DNA of 64,000 bases from Mucilaginibacter sp. (GCF_025362475.1 NZ_JANYGH010000065.1:124001-188000); one strand, 5' to 3'. Positions 25,780-35,202 are shown, numbered from the stretch's first letter. A program made the numbers and translations. Notes: generated by a model not told the origin, from the sequence alone.

Positions 25780-28161
25780 TTATACAATTACCTTGTTTTT
25801 ACCTGAATTAATCGCATAATTTTGGCCTTTCCATATAAAAACTCCAGATGTGCCTTGGGGCAGGGTAATCTCTATATTCCATTTACCCTTTTCAAGCTTA
25901 TATTCTACCATTACTTTTCCATTTGGATGCGGTATTTCTCCGCTGATATTTTTAAGCTCGCCCAAATGCGGCTCTATTTTTATTTTGCTGAAACCGGGCG
26001 CGTAGCTGTCTATCCCTAAAATGGTACGGTAAAATTCAATATTGGGGCTGGCTCCCCAGGCATGGCAGTCTGATCGGTTATGTTCCAGGTCAGAGATCTC
26101 GGCCCAGGTAGTGAGGCCCATTTTAATGTTCTTGCGCCATATATCCAACCATTTTAAATAATCATTGCCAAAGCCACCTTTTATTAAAGCCTGGTGCAGG
26201 TAATATTTAAAGTAGATGGTGCACTGGGTAAGCGAACTATCGGCCATGAGTTTTTTACTCAACGCTATCTCATCATCCCCGGATACCATTCCGGTTAACA
26301 CCGCCAGCGAATTGGTGTGCTGTGAAAACAACTGTTGATCCTCAGTATCTGAATATAGCTGCTTATCGGCTATCCAATACTTTTTTTGGATGGTAGCTTT
26401 TAGCTGGGCCGCTTTATTGGCATACATATCGGCAAAAAAAGGCACACCCATTTTGGCTTCCATTGCTGCCGCCTGCTGGTATGCCCACATCAACTGCAGA
26501 TCTAACAGGGCCGAGCTTCCGTTGAAGCTTTTGGGGGCCATGCCAAAATCCCATCCTTTACTGTTCACCCAATCGGCAAATGTCCAATAGGGGGTGTCCT
26601 TTAGTGAGCCATCTGCCTGTTGGTATTTGCCAAAAAATGCCAGCACATCCTGCACACCCTGTAATTTATCTTTAACAAAAGCGCTATCGGGCCGGTACAT
26701 CCAGTAATCATGCAACATACCTATATACCATAAAGAAAATGTTGAAATAATTTGAGGCGAGAACGACGGATGCCGGCTCAGGGTTATACCCTCGGCCACA
26801 CGCGAGTGATCCATCTGGTTAATGGCATTGCGTACCAGGCGGTCGTCGCCACTGTTGTAAAACGATACAAGGGCTTGTATCCTGCTATCGCCCACATATT
26901 GCAATTGTTCATAATAGGGGCAATCTGTATAAGTTTCACCGGCGCAGAGGCGGGCGGTTCGCCAGCCAATTTCCAGCATCTTTTGCATTTCGGGCGTGGC
27001 CTGCAGTTTGGCATTTAACTCAAAGGGGTAGCCGGTGAATGTGCCATAAATATCGTCAATAACCAAAGGCTCATCCCCGGTTTTAATTTTTAGCTGTATG
27101 TAGCGGTAGGTACGCCAGGTAAGGCTATTGAATGATTGATTGGCTGAGCCGTTTGAAACGATGCTATCCCTGCGGCCCGAGAATATTTTCCCCTCCACAT
27201 CATCCCGGTTACTTTTTACAAGCCCTTGCGGGCCTTTCAAATTGGTGAACAGCGCTTCGGCATAACTTAAACCGATCCCTGCGTTTTTGCCCTTGCTAAA
27301 GTTAAGTGATATAAAAGCATTGGTTAAAAAAGTTTGATCAAGCAATAGGGTAGCGGTTGTATTAGCCGGGATGGTTAGCGCCGTTTTTGCTGCCGGGAAA
27401 GCTTGCGGAACTTTTATACCCTCAGCCTTACGCAGTACCGCAATGCGCTGGGTTTTTAATTCCATTGGCGGTATGGATGATGGCACCAACATCCAGCCGA
27501 AAGCGTTTACCGTTCCCTTAGGATTGCCATTATCAATCTTAACAGCGTTTTTCCAGCTGCTATCATCAAATTTAACAGCGTTCCAGTTATCGATGCTCAA
27601 ATTCATATCTAACCGCTCACCCGGTCCGGCTACATAGTAAGTACCGTAACCCACACCCACAATGGGCTTGTAGGCTGTGTTACGGATACACCTCCAGCTT
27701 TTATCCGTATTGATCAAAGCTTCGGCTTCCGTATCGCCCTGCATAATAAAGCCTGTTTGGATGGAGATCTGTGCTTCGGGGCGGTAGTCACCATCGTTCC
27801 AAACCACGGCGGATATATTGTTGTTGCCTGCTTTAAGGTAGGGGGCAAGGTCAACAGTTTCGTAATTCCAGTAATAGGTATCGCCGCGGGCGGGCCCTAA
27901 TGATACCAGCGTTTGGTTAACATATAGTTTATACCGGTTATCGGCAGATACATGAATGATGAACGAATTGGGCTTGTCTTTTAAATCGATATTCTTTCTG
28001 AAATAATAAACACCATAATCTTTTGTCGACTCTGTGGGTACTGTAACCCAAAACGCCTTCCATGGCCCCTTTAAAAGTTTTGGATTGGGAGATTGGCCAT
28101 AGCTAATAAATGCCGCTGATATAAATACGATCAACAGCATGAGCTTTAAAATTGCTTTCAT
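25780..28161 (-). CDS. Secreted alpha-L-rhamnosidase-like enzyme (GH78 type)
   Basis: 793-residue exported protein. Residues 1-22 are a signal peptide (cut after SYG-Q). A beta-sandwich with the pattern YYFRKNI, SADNRYKLYVN, Y.VDLAPYLKAGNN spans about 50-190, as in GH78. The (alpha/alpha)6 region begins near 390 with the CAGETYTDCPYYEQLQYVGDSR motif that aligns to the GH78 acid-site stretch, and the late SDCHAWGASPNIEF and YAPGFSKIKIEPHLG segments are typical. It should release terminal rhamnose from plant or microbial glycans outside the cytoplasm. No SusC/SusD or regulator is adjacent. The start region diverges from the DUF2339 gene. Confidence 0.85.
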   Translation of the reverse strand: MKAILKLMLLIVFISAAFISYGQSPNPKLLKGPWKAFWVTVPTESTKDYGVYYFRKNIDLKDKPNSFIIHVSADNRYKLYVNQTLVSLGPARGDTYYWNYETVDLAPYLKAGNNNISAVVWNDGDYRPEAQISIQTGFIMQGDTEAEALINTDKSWRCIRNTAYKPIVGVGYGTYYVAGPGERLDMNLSIDNWNAVKFDDSSWKNAVKIDNGNPKGTVNAFGWMLVPSSIPPMELKTQRIAVLRKAEGIKVPQAFPAAKTALTIPANTTATLLLDQTFLTNAFISLNFSKGKNAGIGLSYAEALFTNLKGPQGLVKSNRDDVEGKIFSGRRDSIVSNGSANQSFNSLTWRTYRYIQLKIKTGDEPLVIDDIYGTFTGYPFELNAKLQATPEMQKMLEIGWRTARLCAGETYTDCPYYEQLQYVGDSRIQALVSFYNSGDDRLVRNAINQMDHSRVAEGITLSRHPSFSPQIISTFSLWYIGMLHDYWMYRPDSAFVKDKLQGVQDVLAFFGKYQQADGSLKDTPYWTFADWVNSKGWDFGMAPKSFNGSSALLDLQLMWAYQQAAAMEAKMGVPFFADMYANKAAQLKATIQKKYWIADKQLYSDTEDQQLFSQHTNSLAVLTGMVSGDDEIALSKKLMADSSLTQCTIYFKYYLHQALIKGGFGNDYLKWLDIWRKNIKMGLTTWAEISDLEHNRSDCHAWGASPNIEFYRTILGIDSYAPGFSKIKIEPHLGELKNISGEIPHPNGKVMVEYKLEKGKWNIEITLPQGTSGVFIWKGQNYAINSGKNKVIV

Positions 28162-28308
28162 TAAAAAGATGGGTTTATTATTGGTTAAAACGGCTTATCC
28201 GCTAAATTACAATTAAAGTTAAAATGATGTGGCTTGCCCCCATAATTATTAATAAATGCTTATTATTTCATAAATCCGCTATCTTTAGTTTTTGCTAAAC
28301 ATAATGTT

Positions 28309-30717
28309 ATGGATGTTTTTACCGTATTTCTGTGTTTGCTGATTGTTGTATTAGTGATAAACAACAAAGGCAGCGTTAACCGTCATATTGAAGCACTGGA
28401 GCTCCAAATACTGGAGTTAAAGCGCATGATAGAACATTTAAGGGTATCGCGACCAGCAGACGAAGCACCTAAACGCGAGGAAGCACCCAAGCCTGTTATA
28501 AAAGAAATTCCGCAGGTAAAACCGCCGGCAGAGCCCGTTGCCCCGCCGCGACCACCGGCCCCGTTAGAGATAAAACCACATCCGGAAACCGTTAAGCCAA
28601 TCGAAGTTGAAAAACAGCCCGAAGTTATTGGCGATAGTTTATCAACCATTCGCCGCCCGGTTAAAACCACAGATCTTTATCCCCCAAAAGCAAAAGAGCC
28701 GTCGCCGTCATTTTTTGAAAGTCACCCGGACTTGGAGAAATTCATCGGCGAAAACCTCATCAATAAAATCGGCATCGCTATACTGGTGCTTGCCATAGGT
28801 TATTTTGTAAAATTCGCCATTGATAGCGGCTGGGTTGGCCCTGCCGGTCGTGTTGGCATTGGTATTGCCTGCGGTGCTATATTAATAGGTATTGCTCACT
28901 GGCTGCGTAACAGCTATAAAGCTTTCAGCTCGGTATTAGCAGGCGGTGGTTTAGCGGTATTTTATTTCACCATAACGCTGGCCTTTCACCAGTTTAACCT
29001 GTTTAGCCAAACCACATCGTTTATTATCCTTATTGTAATTACCATTTTCGCGGTGCTGCTTTCTTTGTTGTATGACAGGCAGGAGCTTGCGGTTATTGCT
29101 TTGGTGGGCGGTTTTGCGAGTCCGTTTATGGTAAGTACAGGCAAGGCTAATTATGATGCTTTATTTATTTACCTGCTGATACTGAACACCGGCCTTTTAA
29201 TAATTGCCTATTACAAAGCGTGGCGCGTGCTTAATATTGTATCCTTCGGGTTTACCGTAATTGTATTTGCTGGGGTACTGTATACGCTCACTGCGCCAAC
29301 CTATCATTATGGCTTTATTTACGCCAGCATATTTTATGTGCTTTACTTTGCCATTAATGTGGCCAATAATGTAAAAGAGAACAAAAAGTTCATCAGCTCT
29401 GATTTTAGCATATTGCTTATTAATACCTCCCTGTATTTTGCCGCGGGCTTATACCTGCTTACCATGATGCATGCCGAAGCGTTCCGCGGTTTATTTTGTG
29501 TGAGTCTGGCAGTGGTGAACCTCGTATTATCATATATCCTGTTCCGCAACCGCAAGGTGGATACCAATATTTTGTACCTGCTTATAGGTATCACTTTAAC
29601 CTTTATTTCGCTGGCCGCACCTATCCAGCTGCACGGAAATAGCATTACGCTTTTCTGGGCTACTGAAACTGTGTTGCTCTACTGGCTGTACCTGCGTTCG
29701 TCCATTAAGCTCATGAAGCTTACCTCGCTTATATTATGGGTGGCCATGCTGCTGAGTTTATTTATGGATTGGTATCAGTTGTATGCCAATCATACTATTA
29801 CTCTAACCATTATTGCCAACAAGGGCTTTATTACCACTTTTGTCGCGGCTATAAGCTCATCCTTGCTTTCGGTATTGGTAGGGCGGGATGAATCAAAAGA
29901 AGTTTATGGCCTGGGCACCAATAAGCAGCTGTTTAGTATAGCCGGTTTGGCGCTGCTATTTTTAAGCGGATTATTTGAGATCAATCACCAGTTTTTAAAC
30001 CGCTATCCGGATACTACTTTAAATATTTTATACATGATGCTGTATATCCCGGCATTTGTGTATGGCTATTACCTGGTATCAATAAAAGCACCGGCCCTAA
30101 AGTTCAATCACTACATCCGCATGGGTATACTACTCACCTGTATCACAGTTTACCTTACCTTCATGCCCGATTTTTTTGAACTGCTAACGGGTATGCTCAG
30201 CACCAACAAGCCACCATCCAATCATTTTGCGGCCCATTGGCTAAGCGCCGCCTTCATAGCATTGTTGTTTTACCGCACCATCCGGCTATTCCAAACCTCG
30301 CTTGATGATGGGATGAAAGCCCTGTTCACCTGGATATTGAGCGCGGGCGTTGTCACCTTTTTAAGTTTAGAGGTATGCCTGCTCAGCAACATTTTGTTTT
30401 ACGGCAAATTGCATTCTATTGAGCAGATAGAAACCGTTTATATCAAAACCGGCTTGCCTATTTTGTGGGGGTTACTATCCTTCGCGCTGATGTGGCTGGG
30501 GATGCACTATAAAATGCGCACCATGCGTATTGTATCCTTAAGCCTGTTCTCGCTTACCTTATTAAAATTATTTTTGTTTGATATTGTTGATATCCCGCAG
30601 GCGGGTAAAATAGCGGCTTTCTTTTGCCTGGGTGTTTTGCTGCTTATTATATCGTTCATGTACCAAAAGGTTAAAAAAATTATTGTTGATGATGAAGCTA
30701 AGAACAAGGAAGCGTAA
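28309..30717 (+). CDS. DUF2339 polytopic membrane protein
   Basis: 802-residue protein. It begins with a hydrophobic helix (residues 2-16), a short coiled-coil stretch (25-45) and a Pro/Glu/Lys-rich linker (about 46-125). From residue 150 on, roughly twenty hydrophobic segments follow, with the DUF2339 stretch ENLINKIGIAILVLAIGYFVKFAID. Function is unknown; the family is widespread in Gram-negative envelopes. The gene overlaps the next one (DUF3999) by 29 bases; the pairing is common in other genomes, so the two proteins probably act together. Confidence 0.85.
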   Translation: MDVFTVFLCLLIVVLVINNKGSVNRHIEALELQILELKRMIEHLRVSRPADEAPKREEAPKPVIKEIPQVKPPAEPVAPPRPPAPLEIKPHPETVKPIEVEKQPEVIGDSLSTIRRPVKTTDLYPPKAKEPSPSFFESHPDLEKFIGENLINKIGIAILVLAIGYFVKFAIDSGWVGPAGRVGIGIACGAILIGIAHWLRNSYKAFSSVLAGGGLAVFYFTITLAFHQFNLFSQTTSFIILIVITIFAVLLSLLYDRQELAVIALVGGFASPFMVSTGKANYDALFIYLLILNTGLLIIAYYKAWRVLNIVSFGFTVIVFAGVLYTLTAPTYHYGFIYASIFYVLYFAINVANNVKENKKFISSDFSILLINTSLYFAAGLYLLTMMHAEAFRGLFCVSLAVVNLVLSYILFRNRKVDTNILYLLIGITLTFISLAAPIQLHGNSITLFWATETVLLYWLYLRSSIKLMKLTSLILWVAMLLSLFMDWYQLYANHTITLTIIANKGFITTFVAAISSSLLSVLVGRDESKEVYGLGTNKQLFSIAGLALLFLSGLFEINHQFLNRYPDTTLNILYMMLYIPAFVYGYYLVSIKAPALKFNHYIRMGILLTCITVYLTFMPDFFELLTGMLSTNKPPSNHFAAHWLSAAFIALLFYRTIRLFQTSLDDGMKALFTWILSAGVVTFLSLEVCLLSNILFYGKLHSIEQIETVYIKTGLPILWGLLSFALMWLGMHYKMRTMRIVSLSLFSLTLLKLFLFDIVDIPQAGKIAAFFCLGVLLLIISFMYQKVKKIIVDDEAKNKEA

Positions 30718-31924
30718 CGTAGCATTAACCGCTCTTTTTTGCGGGTTGATGCTATCGGCATCGGCACAAAAGAATTTTAAATATAGAGCAAGCTTGCAAA
30801 AGGTGGATACTACCGGCTTTTACCGCATTAGCCTGCAACCCGCTTTTGTGGCGAAAGCCATGCCGGATAAGGCCGACATCAGGATTGCCGATGCCAAAGG
30901 CAATTTTATACCTTTTATAGAAGCCGGTAGTTTGCCGCAAAAAGATCAGAAAAGTTTTGTTGTTTTTAGTACGATAGATGCCCGCCTCCCAACAGATACC
31001 GGGACCACCTATACCGTTGAAAACAAAACCGGCCTGCCGCTCGACCGCCTTTGGATAAGGCTACAGAATACAGCTGTACAGCGCAAAGTAAACCTTATGG
31101 GCAGCGATGACCTTAAACAGTGGTTTGCCATACAGGAGGAGATCCTCCTGCAGGAAGCGGTGCAGAACAGCGAGGGTACCTATATGCAATCGCTGTCCTT
31201 CCCGGCCAGCAGCTACCGTTATTTGAAAATTTTGGTTGATGATAAAAGGAAAGCACCCATTAAGTTTTTACAGGCAGGCATCTATACAGAATATGCCAAA
31301 ACACTGGCTTACTCCCCCATACCCGGCCTTCAGTTTACCCGTGCCGATAGTAACAAAACTACTTTTATCGCCATTAAGTTAAATGATAATTACCAGGTAA
31401 ATAAGCTGCATTTAAACATCACATCGCCCAAATACTTTAAACGCAATATTACCATTTACCAGGTAACCGGCAATTATAAAGAAGCCGTAATTGAAGCTGA
31501 ACTAAACTCCGCCAAAAACAACGACCTGCTATTTTCTGCAAAGGCCAAAGAATTATTATTGCAGATTGGCAATGGCGACAACCAGCCTTTAACCATCAGC
31601 GGCATTAACGCCTACCAGGCTGATGAGTACATTATCAGCTACCTGGATAATAAGCAGAATTACCACCTGCTCGGCGGCGATTCAACCGCCCAGGCCCCCG
31701 AGTACGATCTAAAATTTTTTGCTGATAGTATTAAGGATAATATCCCAACCGTAGCCCATGAGGCGGTTATTAAAAATAATTTGCCCCCGGCCGAAAAAGC
31801 CAAAGCAGGCAAGGATTATACGCTGTTTATATGGATAGCCATTGTAGTATCATTGGGCTTGTTGCTGCTCCTCACTTTAAAAATGACGAAAGAAGTGGGT
31901 AAGAAAACGGGGGTAGATAAATGA
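30689..31924 (+). CDS. DUF3999 exported membrane-anchored protein
   Basis: About 411 residues from ATG 30689 (a second ATG follows at 30692). A signal peptide (MMKLRTRKR, hydrophobic stretch, SASAQ) leads into a beta-rich periplasmic part, and residues about 378-398 (LFIWIAIVVSLGLLLLL) form a C-terminal anchor with a short Lys-rich cytoplasmic tail. It begins inside the end of the DUF2339 gene, 29 bases before that stop. A longer frame from 30632 is rejected because its extra N-terminus has no signal-peptide form. Function unknown; probable partner of the DUF2339 protein. Confidence 0.8.
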   Translation: MMKLRTRKRNVALTALFCGLMLSASAQKNFKYRASLQKVDTTGFYRISLQPAFVAKAMPDKADIRIADAKGNFIPFIEAGSLPQKDQKSFVVFSTIDARLPTDTGTTYTVENKTGLPLDRLWIRLQNTAVQRKVNLMGSDDLKQWFAIQEEILLQEAVQNSEGTYMQSLSFPASSYRYLKILVDDKRKAPIKFLQAGIYTEYAKTLAYSPIPGLQFTRADSNKTTFIAIKLNDNYQVNKLHLNITSPKYFKRNITIYQVTGNYKEAVIEAELNSAKNNDLLFSAKAKELLLQIGNGDNQPLTISGINAYQADEYIISYLDNKQNYHLLGGDSTAQAPEYDLKFFADSIKDNIPTVAHEAVIKNNLPPAEKAKAGKDYTLFIWIAIVVSLGLLLLLTLKMTKEVGKKTGVDK

Positions 31925-31947
31925 ATGGATTAAAAGATTTTTAAAGG

Positions 31948-32099
31948 TTTGTCATCCTGAGGCACGAAGGATCTATTCGCAGACTGTACAGGGCGAAAAA
32001 GCATGGCGAATAACAGATCCTTCACTATCGTTCAGGATGACAAAAGTTTTTTTAACCAGTACGTGAACATATCCTTCGCTATTACTCAGGATGACAACA
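31948..32099. repeat. GTCATCCTGA-type palindromic repeat plus a half copy
   Basis: TTTGTCATCCTGA at 31948 pairs with TCAGGATGACAAA ending at 32044; the arms also share AAGGATCT/AGATCCTT. A further right-hand half (TCCTT..TCAGGATGACAA) lies at 32067-32099. The same family is at 42942-43039. Confidence 0.7.
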
Positions 32100-32109
32100 A
32101 AAAAGCCTT

Positions 32110-33038
32110 TCACCCCTTTATACTCAAAATATCATGTATCGCATACTCCGCCTTTGGGTACTCAAAAGCAAAACCGGCATCCAGTAAGCGTTGAGGTTTT
32201 ACCCAGCGGCTTTTCAATATCAGCTCCGGCTCGGTACCAATAACCAGGGCGCCAATCTCAAGTAGCCATTGTGATGCAGGCAAACCAAAGGGCATGCCGT
32301 AAGCTTTGCGGATAATGCGCATAAAATCTGCATTCTTTTCTCCCTCCGGAGCGGTACAATTATAGATGCCCTCCATATCGGGATGATCTAACAAGTATTG
32401 GGTACTGCGGGCTACGTCATGCTCATGTATCCATGCCAGGTATTGCCTGCCATCGCCCTGTTTACCGCCCATACCCATTTTTACCAGGTTAAGCAGGCGC
32501 GGGAAAACGCTATCGCTGCGACCGAGCACTATGCCCATGCGCAGCGCAATTTTGCGGGTGTGCGGGGTTTCGCTTTTATAAAATGCGTTTTCCCATTGGT
32601 TACAAACATCAATACTGAAACCATAGCCTATTTCGCCGGTTGCCTCATCCTGCGGATGGTCTTCGGCATGGCGGTAAATGGTGGCAGATGTAACGTTGAT
32701 CCAAAGCTTTGGCGGGTCGGTCATTTTATGGATCACATCGCCCAATAATTTGGTAGGCACCACCCTTGATGCAATGATAGCGGCTTTGTTCTTTTTAGTA
32801 TAGCGGCAGTTTACGTTTTTGCCACATAAGTTAATCAGCATATCGGCATGGGTGAGCTGTACTGTCCATCCGTTTGCGGTTTTGCCGTCCCAAACCACTG
32901 TGCGGATGTTGTCAATAGCGGGGACTTGTTTGCGGGCAAGAATGATCACCTCATCGGCGAGGTCTTTATAGTACTTCGCCAGCACGGTACCCAGGTAACC
33001 GTTCCCCCCGGCGAGTACAATTTTTTATATAATTTCAT
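32110..33038 (-). pseudogene. TIGR01777-family (SDR39U1/YfcH-like) NAD(P)-dependent epimerase, frame broken at an A6 tract near the 5' end
   Basis: The body of the protein (291 residues from GTG 32985) is a TIGR01777 nucleotide-sugar-epimerase-like Rossmann protein. GTG 32985 would cut off the NAD-binding glycine loop, which is encoded just upstream in the same frame as KIVLAGGNGYLGT but has a TAA before it and no start. ATG 33038, 4 bases after the preceding stop, is one base out of frame; adding one A to the A6 run (T6 at 33021-33026) gives MKLYKKIVLAGGNGYLG. So either a homopolymer sequencing error, a true frameshift or slippage. If intact, it is a soluble reductase/epimerase of unknown substrate. 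Confidence 0.75.
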
Positions 33039-33042
33039 GATT

Positions 33043-33861
33043 TCAGTTTAAGATCAACACTAATAAAACAATGCGGTAGCTTACCCAGGTAATGGTCATT
33101 ACCCAACCCAGGCCAAGCAGTTTTGTTCTGCGGATATGCTCCAGGAACATCAGCCCGGCAATGCCCATAAAGCACAAGGTATAAACAAACGGGACTAATG
33201 TAAACCAATGACTTATGGCCAAGGGAATGAGCAGCAATAAACTACCTGCAAAAGAGATGGTCATCATATTACCAAGATAGGTCCAGATTTTTTCCCTGGC
33301 ATAGGTGCTAATCACCAAAGCCTGGAAAATTATTTGCCCGCCGCAGATGATGTATTCCCGGTAGGCATTACCCAAAGGAACCATTCCTACTAATAATTGG
33401 GCATACCTGGTTAATATAAACCCGGTGCAAAACCAGGTAAACAATAGGAATGCTATGCGATAGTGCACCTTAAAAGTGGGCTGATAAGCAAAAGCGGCAT
33501 CTTCCTTTGTTGGCGGAATGATCACCCGCCTGTTGTAAGAGATGAAAGCGTAAACCTTGCTCATGAACCAAACAAAAGGTTTGAAAGCGAATAGGGGAGT
33601 AAACAGCGGCCAGGCATTACCCAGGATTTTAAAAAGGCTTTTGATGCCGTAGGTAACTTCACCGCTTTTCATATCCAGCAACGCTATTTCATTAACAGCG
33701 CGCTGGCGATCATAAACAGGGCAGATATTTTGGGGTATGGTTTGGTAAGCTTCGCGACCGTTATTATCCAGCATGCCGGTTTTAACAAAGGCATTAGTAT
33801 ACATACTGCACATGGGGCATTCCGCATCAAAAAGTACCACATGATTTTTAAGCGTTTTCAT
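33043..33861 (-). CDS. DCC-family (DUF393) thiol-oxidoreductase-like protein with C-terminal membrane part
   Basis: 272 residues from ATG 33861. The N-terminal domain has the DCC signature VLFDAECPMCSMY with Cys15 and Cys18 as a CxxC pair, in the place of a thioredoxin-like active site. From about residue 140 to the end, five to six hydrophobic segments follow, so the domain is membrane-tethered. A TTG start 12 codons upstream is less likely. The next gene, the TIGR01777 epimerase, has its ATG 4 bases after this stop. Substrate unknown; redox activity is inferred from the CxxC. Confidence 0.8.
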   Translation of the reverse strand: MKTLKNHVVLFDAECPMCSMYTNAFVKTGMLDNNGREAYQTIPQNICPVYDRQRAVNEIALLDMKSGEVTYGIKSLFKILGNAWPLFTPLFAFKPFVWFMSKVYAFISYNRRVIIPPTKEDAAFAYQPTFKVHYRIAFLLFTWFCTGFILTRYAQLLVGMVPLGNAYREYIICGGQIIFQALVISTYAREKIWTYLGNMMTISFAGSLLLLIPLAISHWFTLVPFVYTLCFMGIAGLMFLEHIRRTKLLGLGWVMTITWVSYRIVLLVLILN

Positions 33862-33976
33862 TGTATATGAGTTTGTTGTTGTGTTACTACAAGACAAATA
33901 TACAGTTTATTTTAAACTTTCAATAAATACTGAAAATATAATTACACTCTGTTGTGATTAAAAACTTTCCCAGTCC

Positions 33977-34007
33977 TTTGCAATTATAAAAGATATACGT
34001 AACTTTG
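33977..34007 (+). promoter_or_regulatory. Bacteroidota promoter: TTTG-N19-TAACTTTG
   Basis: TTTG at 33977-33980 and TAACTTTG at 34000-34007 match the -33/-7 consensus exactly with a 19-base spacer. Transcription should start near 34012, 14 bases before ATG 34026. This rules out the TTG codon at 34005 as a start. Confidence 0.75.
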
Positions 34008-34025
34008 AAAAACAAAGTGCTTTTA

Positions 34026-34631
34026 ATGAAAGATCAAGACATTCATGCCGAATTAAGTTCCATCCGCAACCTGATGGAACGCTCAGCCAAATTTATTTCA
34101 CTTAGTGGCCTTTCGGGAGTAATGGCCGGCATTTACGCCTTTATAGGGGCAGGCATCGGCTATGAAATACTTACCAATGAAAGCAACGGCATTTTACTTA
34201 AAGATATCGATGTAGTCTCACAATTAGTTATTGTAGCCTTTGCTGTATTAGTACTGTCCATAGGTACCTGCATCTGGTTATCTGCCAGGAACGCCAAAAA
34301 GAACGGGCAGCCATTTTGGAATACGGGCAGCAAGCGCTTACTCATCAATATGGCTATCCCGCTCATTAGCGGCGGCCTGTTCACTTTTATATTGATTTAC
34401 CGCGGGTATTATGGTATCGTTGCCCCGGCGACCCTTATTTTTTATGGACTTGCGCTGGTTGCTGGCAGCCATTACACTTATTCGGGTGTAAAGGGATTGG
34501 GGATATTGGAGATTTTATTAGGTTTGCTGTGTGCATTAATGCCGGGCTATGGTTTAATATTCTGGACTGTTGGTTTTGGTTTGCTCCACATTATATATGG
34601 TACCATAATGCATTTTAAATTCAATAAGTGA
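34026..34631 (+). CDS. Six-helix membrane protein of unknown function, paired with a winged-helix regulator
   Basis: 201 residues from ATG 34026. A short amphipathic N-terminal part (ELSSIRNLMERSAKF) is followed by about six hydrophobic segments from residue 25 to 198. No catalytic motif is seen. Its stop overlaps the GTG start of the regulator gene (GTGA), so both proteins are made together. Such membrane-protein plus small DNA-binding pairs are common in this phylum; a sensor or antagonist role for this protein is only inference. Confidence 0.75.
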   Translation: MKDQDIHAELSSIRNLMERSAKFISLSGLSGVMAGIYAFIGAGIGYEILTNESNGILLKDIDVVSQLVIVAFAVLVLSIGTCIWLSARNAKKNGQPFWNTGSKRLLINMAIPLISGGLFTFILIYRGYYGIVAPATLIFYGLALVAGSHYTYSGVKGLGILEILLGLLCALMPGYGLIFWTVGFGLLHIIYGTIMHFKFNK

Positions 34632-34927
34632 AGATCTCGTTAGAACAATTTGATAAAGCCTTTGAAAACCGCATTCGCCTGCAAATCATGAGCGTATTGG
34701 TTGCCAATGAAAGCTATGATTTTAATTCGCTTAAAGATCTGCTTGATGTTACAGATGGCAACCTGGCATCCCATTTAAAAGCATTGGAGAAAGAAGAATA
34801 TATCCAGGTGCAAAAAAGCTTTATTGGCCGCAAACCAAATACCAAATATCTTGCTTCTGAGAACGGCCGCGCTGCTTTCAAGCTTCATTTAAAAGCCCTT
34901 GAAAACTTAATAAAACAGCAGAAATAG
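34628..34927 (+). CDS. Winged-helix transcriptional regulator (ArsR/MarR-like, HTH_34 type)
   Basis: 99 residues. A single winged-helix domain fills the chain: LEQFDKAFENRIRLQIMSVL as the first helix, FNSLKDLLDVTDGNLASHLKALEKEEYI as the helix-turn-helix, and VQKSFIGRKPNTKY as the wing. No Cys pairs or ligand domain are visible. The start is GTG 34628, overlapping the membrane-protein gene by 4 bases. It most likely binds DNA as a dimer; its target might be its own promoter at 33977. Confidence 0.88.
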   Translation: MKISLEQFDKAFENRIRLQIMSVLVANESYDFNSLKDLLDVTDGNLASHLKALEKEEYIQVQKSFIGRKPNTKYLASENGRAAFKLHLKALENLIKQQK

Positions 34928-34930
34928 GCG

Positions 34931-35163
34931 GTTTCTAAATCAGGGACATCGCTTTTAAAATTCACGCTGGCATTTCATTAATCTTAAAAAGCGGACGTCG
35001 TGCCGAATTTATTTCGGCATCCCACAGGATATTCATGCCTGCCAAGTCTGCGACTTGTATACTGCCAACCTATCCTGTGGTTACCTGCGTGTGGGATGCC
35101 GAAATAAATTCGGCACGACGCTGTTTTCAATTTTAAAACGATTCCCTGCCTGTTTCTAAATCA
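34931..35163. repeat. Nested palindromic element: 31-bp inverted repeats inside an outer inverted repeat, flanked by 12-bp direct repeats
   Basis: Inner arms 34996-35026 and 35090-35120 are perfect 31-bp inverse copies containing the palindrome GCCGAATTTATTTCGGC. Outer arms near 34941-34962 and 35129-35148 (CAGGGA, ATCG, TTTTAAAATT) are also inverse copies. The direct repeat GTTTCTAAATCA lies at 34931-34942 and 35152-35163. There is no gene inside. The inner family recurs at 57805, 58382 and 58529. Confidence 0.75.
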
Positions 35164-35167
35164 AATC

Positions 35168-35197
35168 TTGTTTCTTTTAAAAAATTTCCCATCTTTG
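35168..35197 (+). promoter_or_regulatory. Candidate rtcB-prfH promoter
   Basis: TTG at 35168-35170 and CATCTTTG at 35190-35197 (one mismatch to TAnnTTTG) with 19 bases between. Predicted start near 35202, which leaves a leader of about 270 bases before rtcB. Confidence 0.5.
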
Positions 35198-35202
35198 TAC
35201 CA

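Noticed and set aside
32003..32194. 63-codon frame within the GTCATCCTGA repeat
   Set aside because: Made mostly of repeat sequence and the reverse of the epimerase gene.
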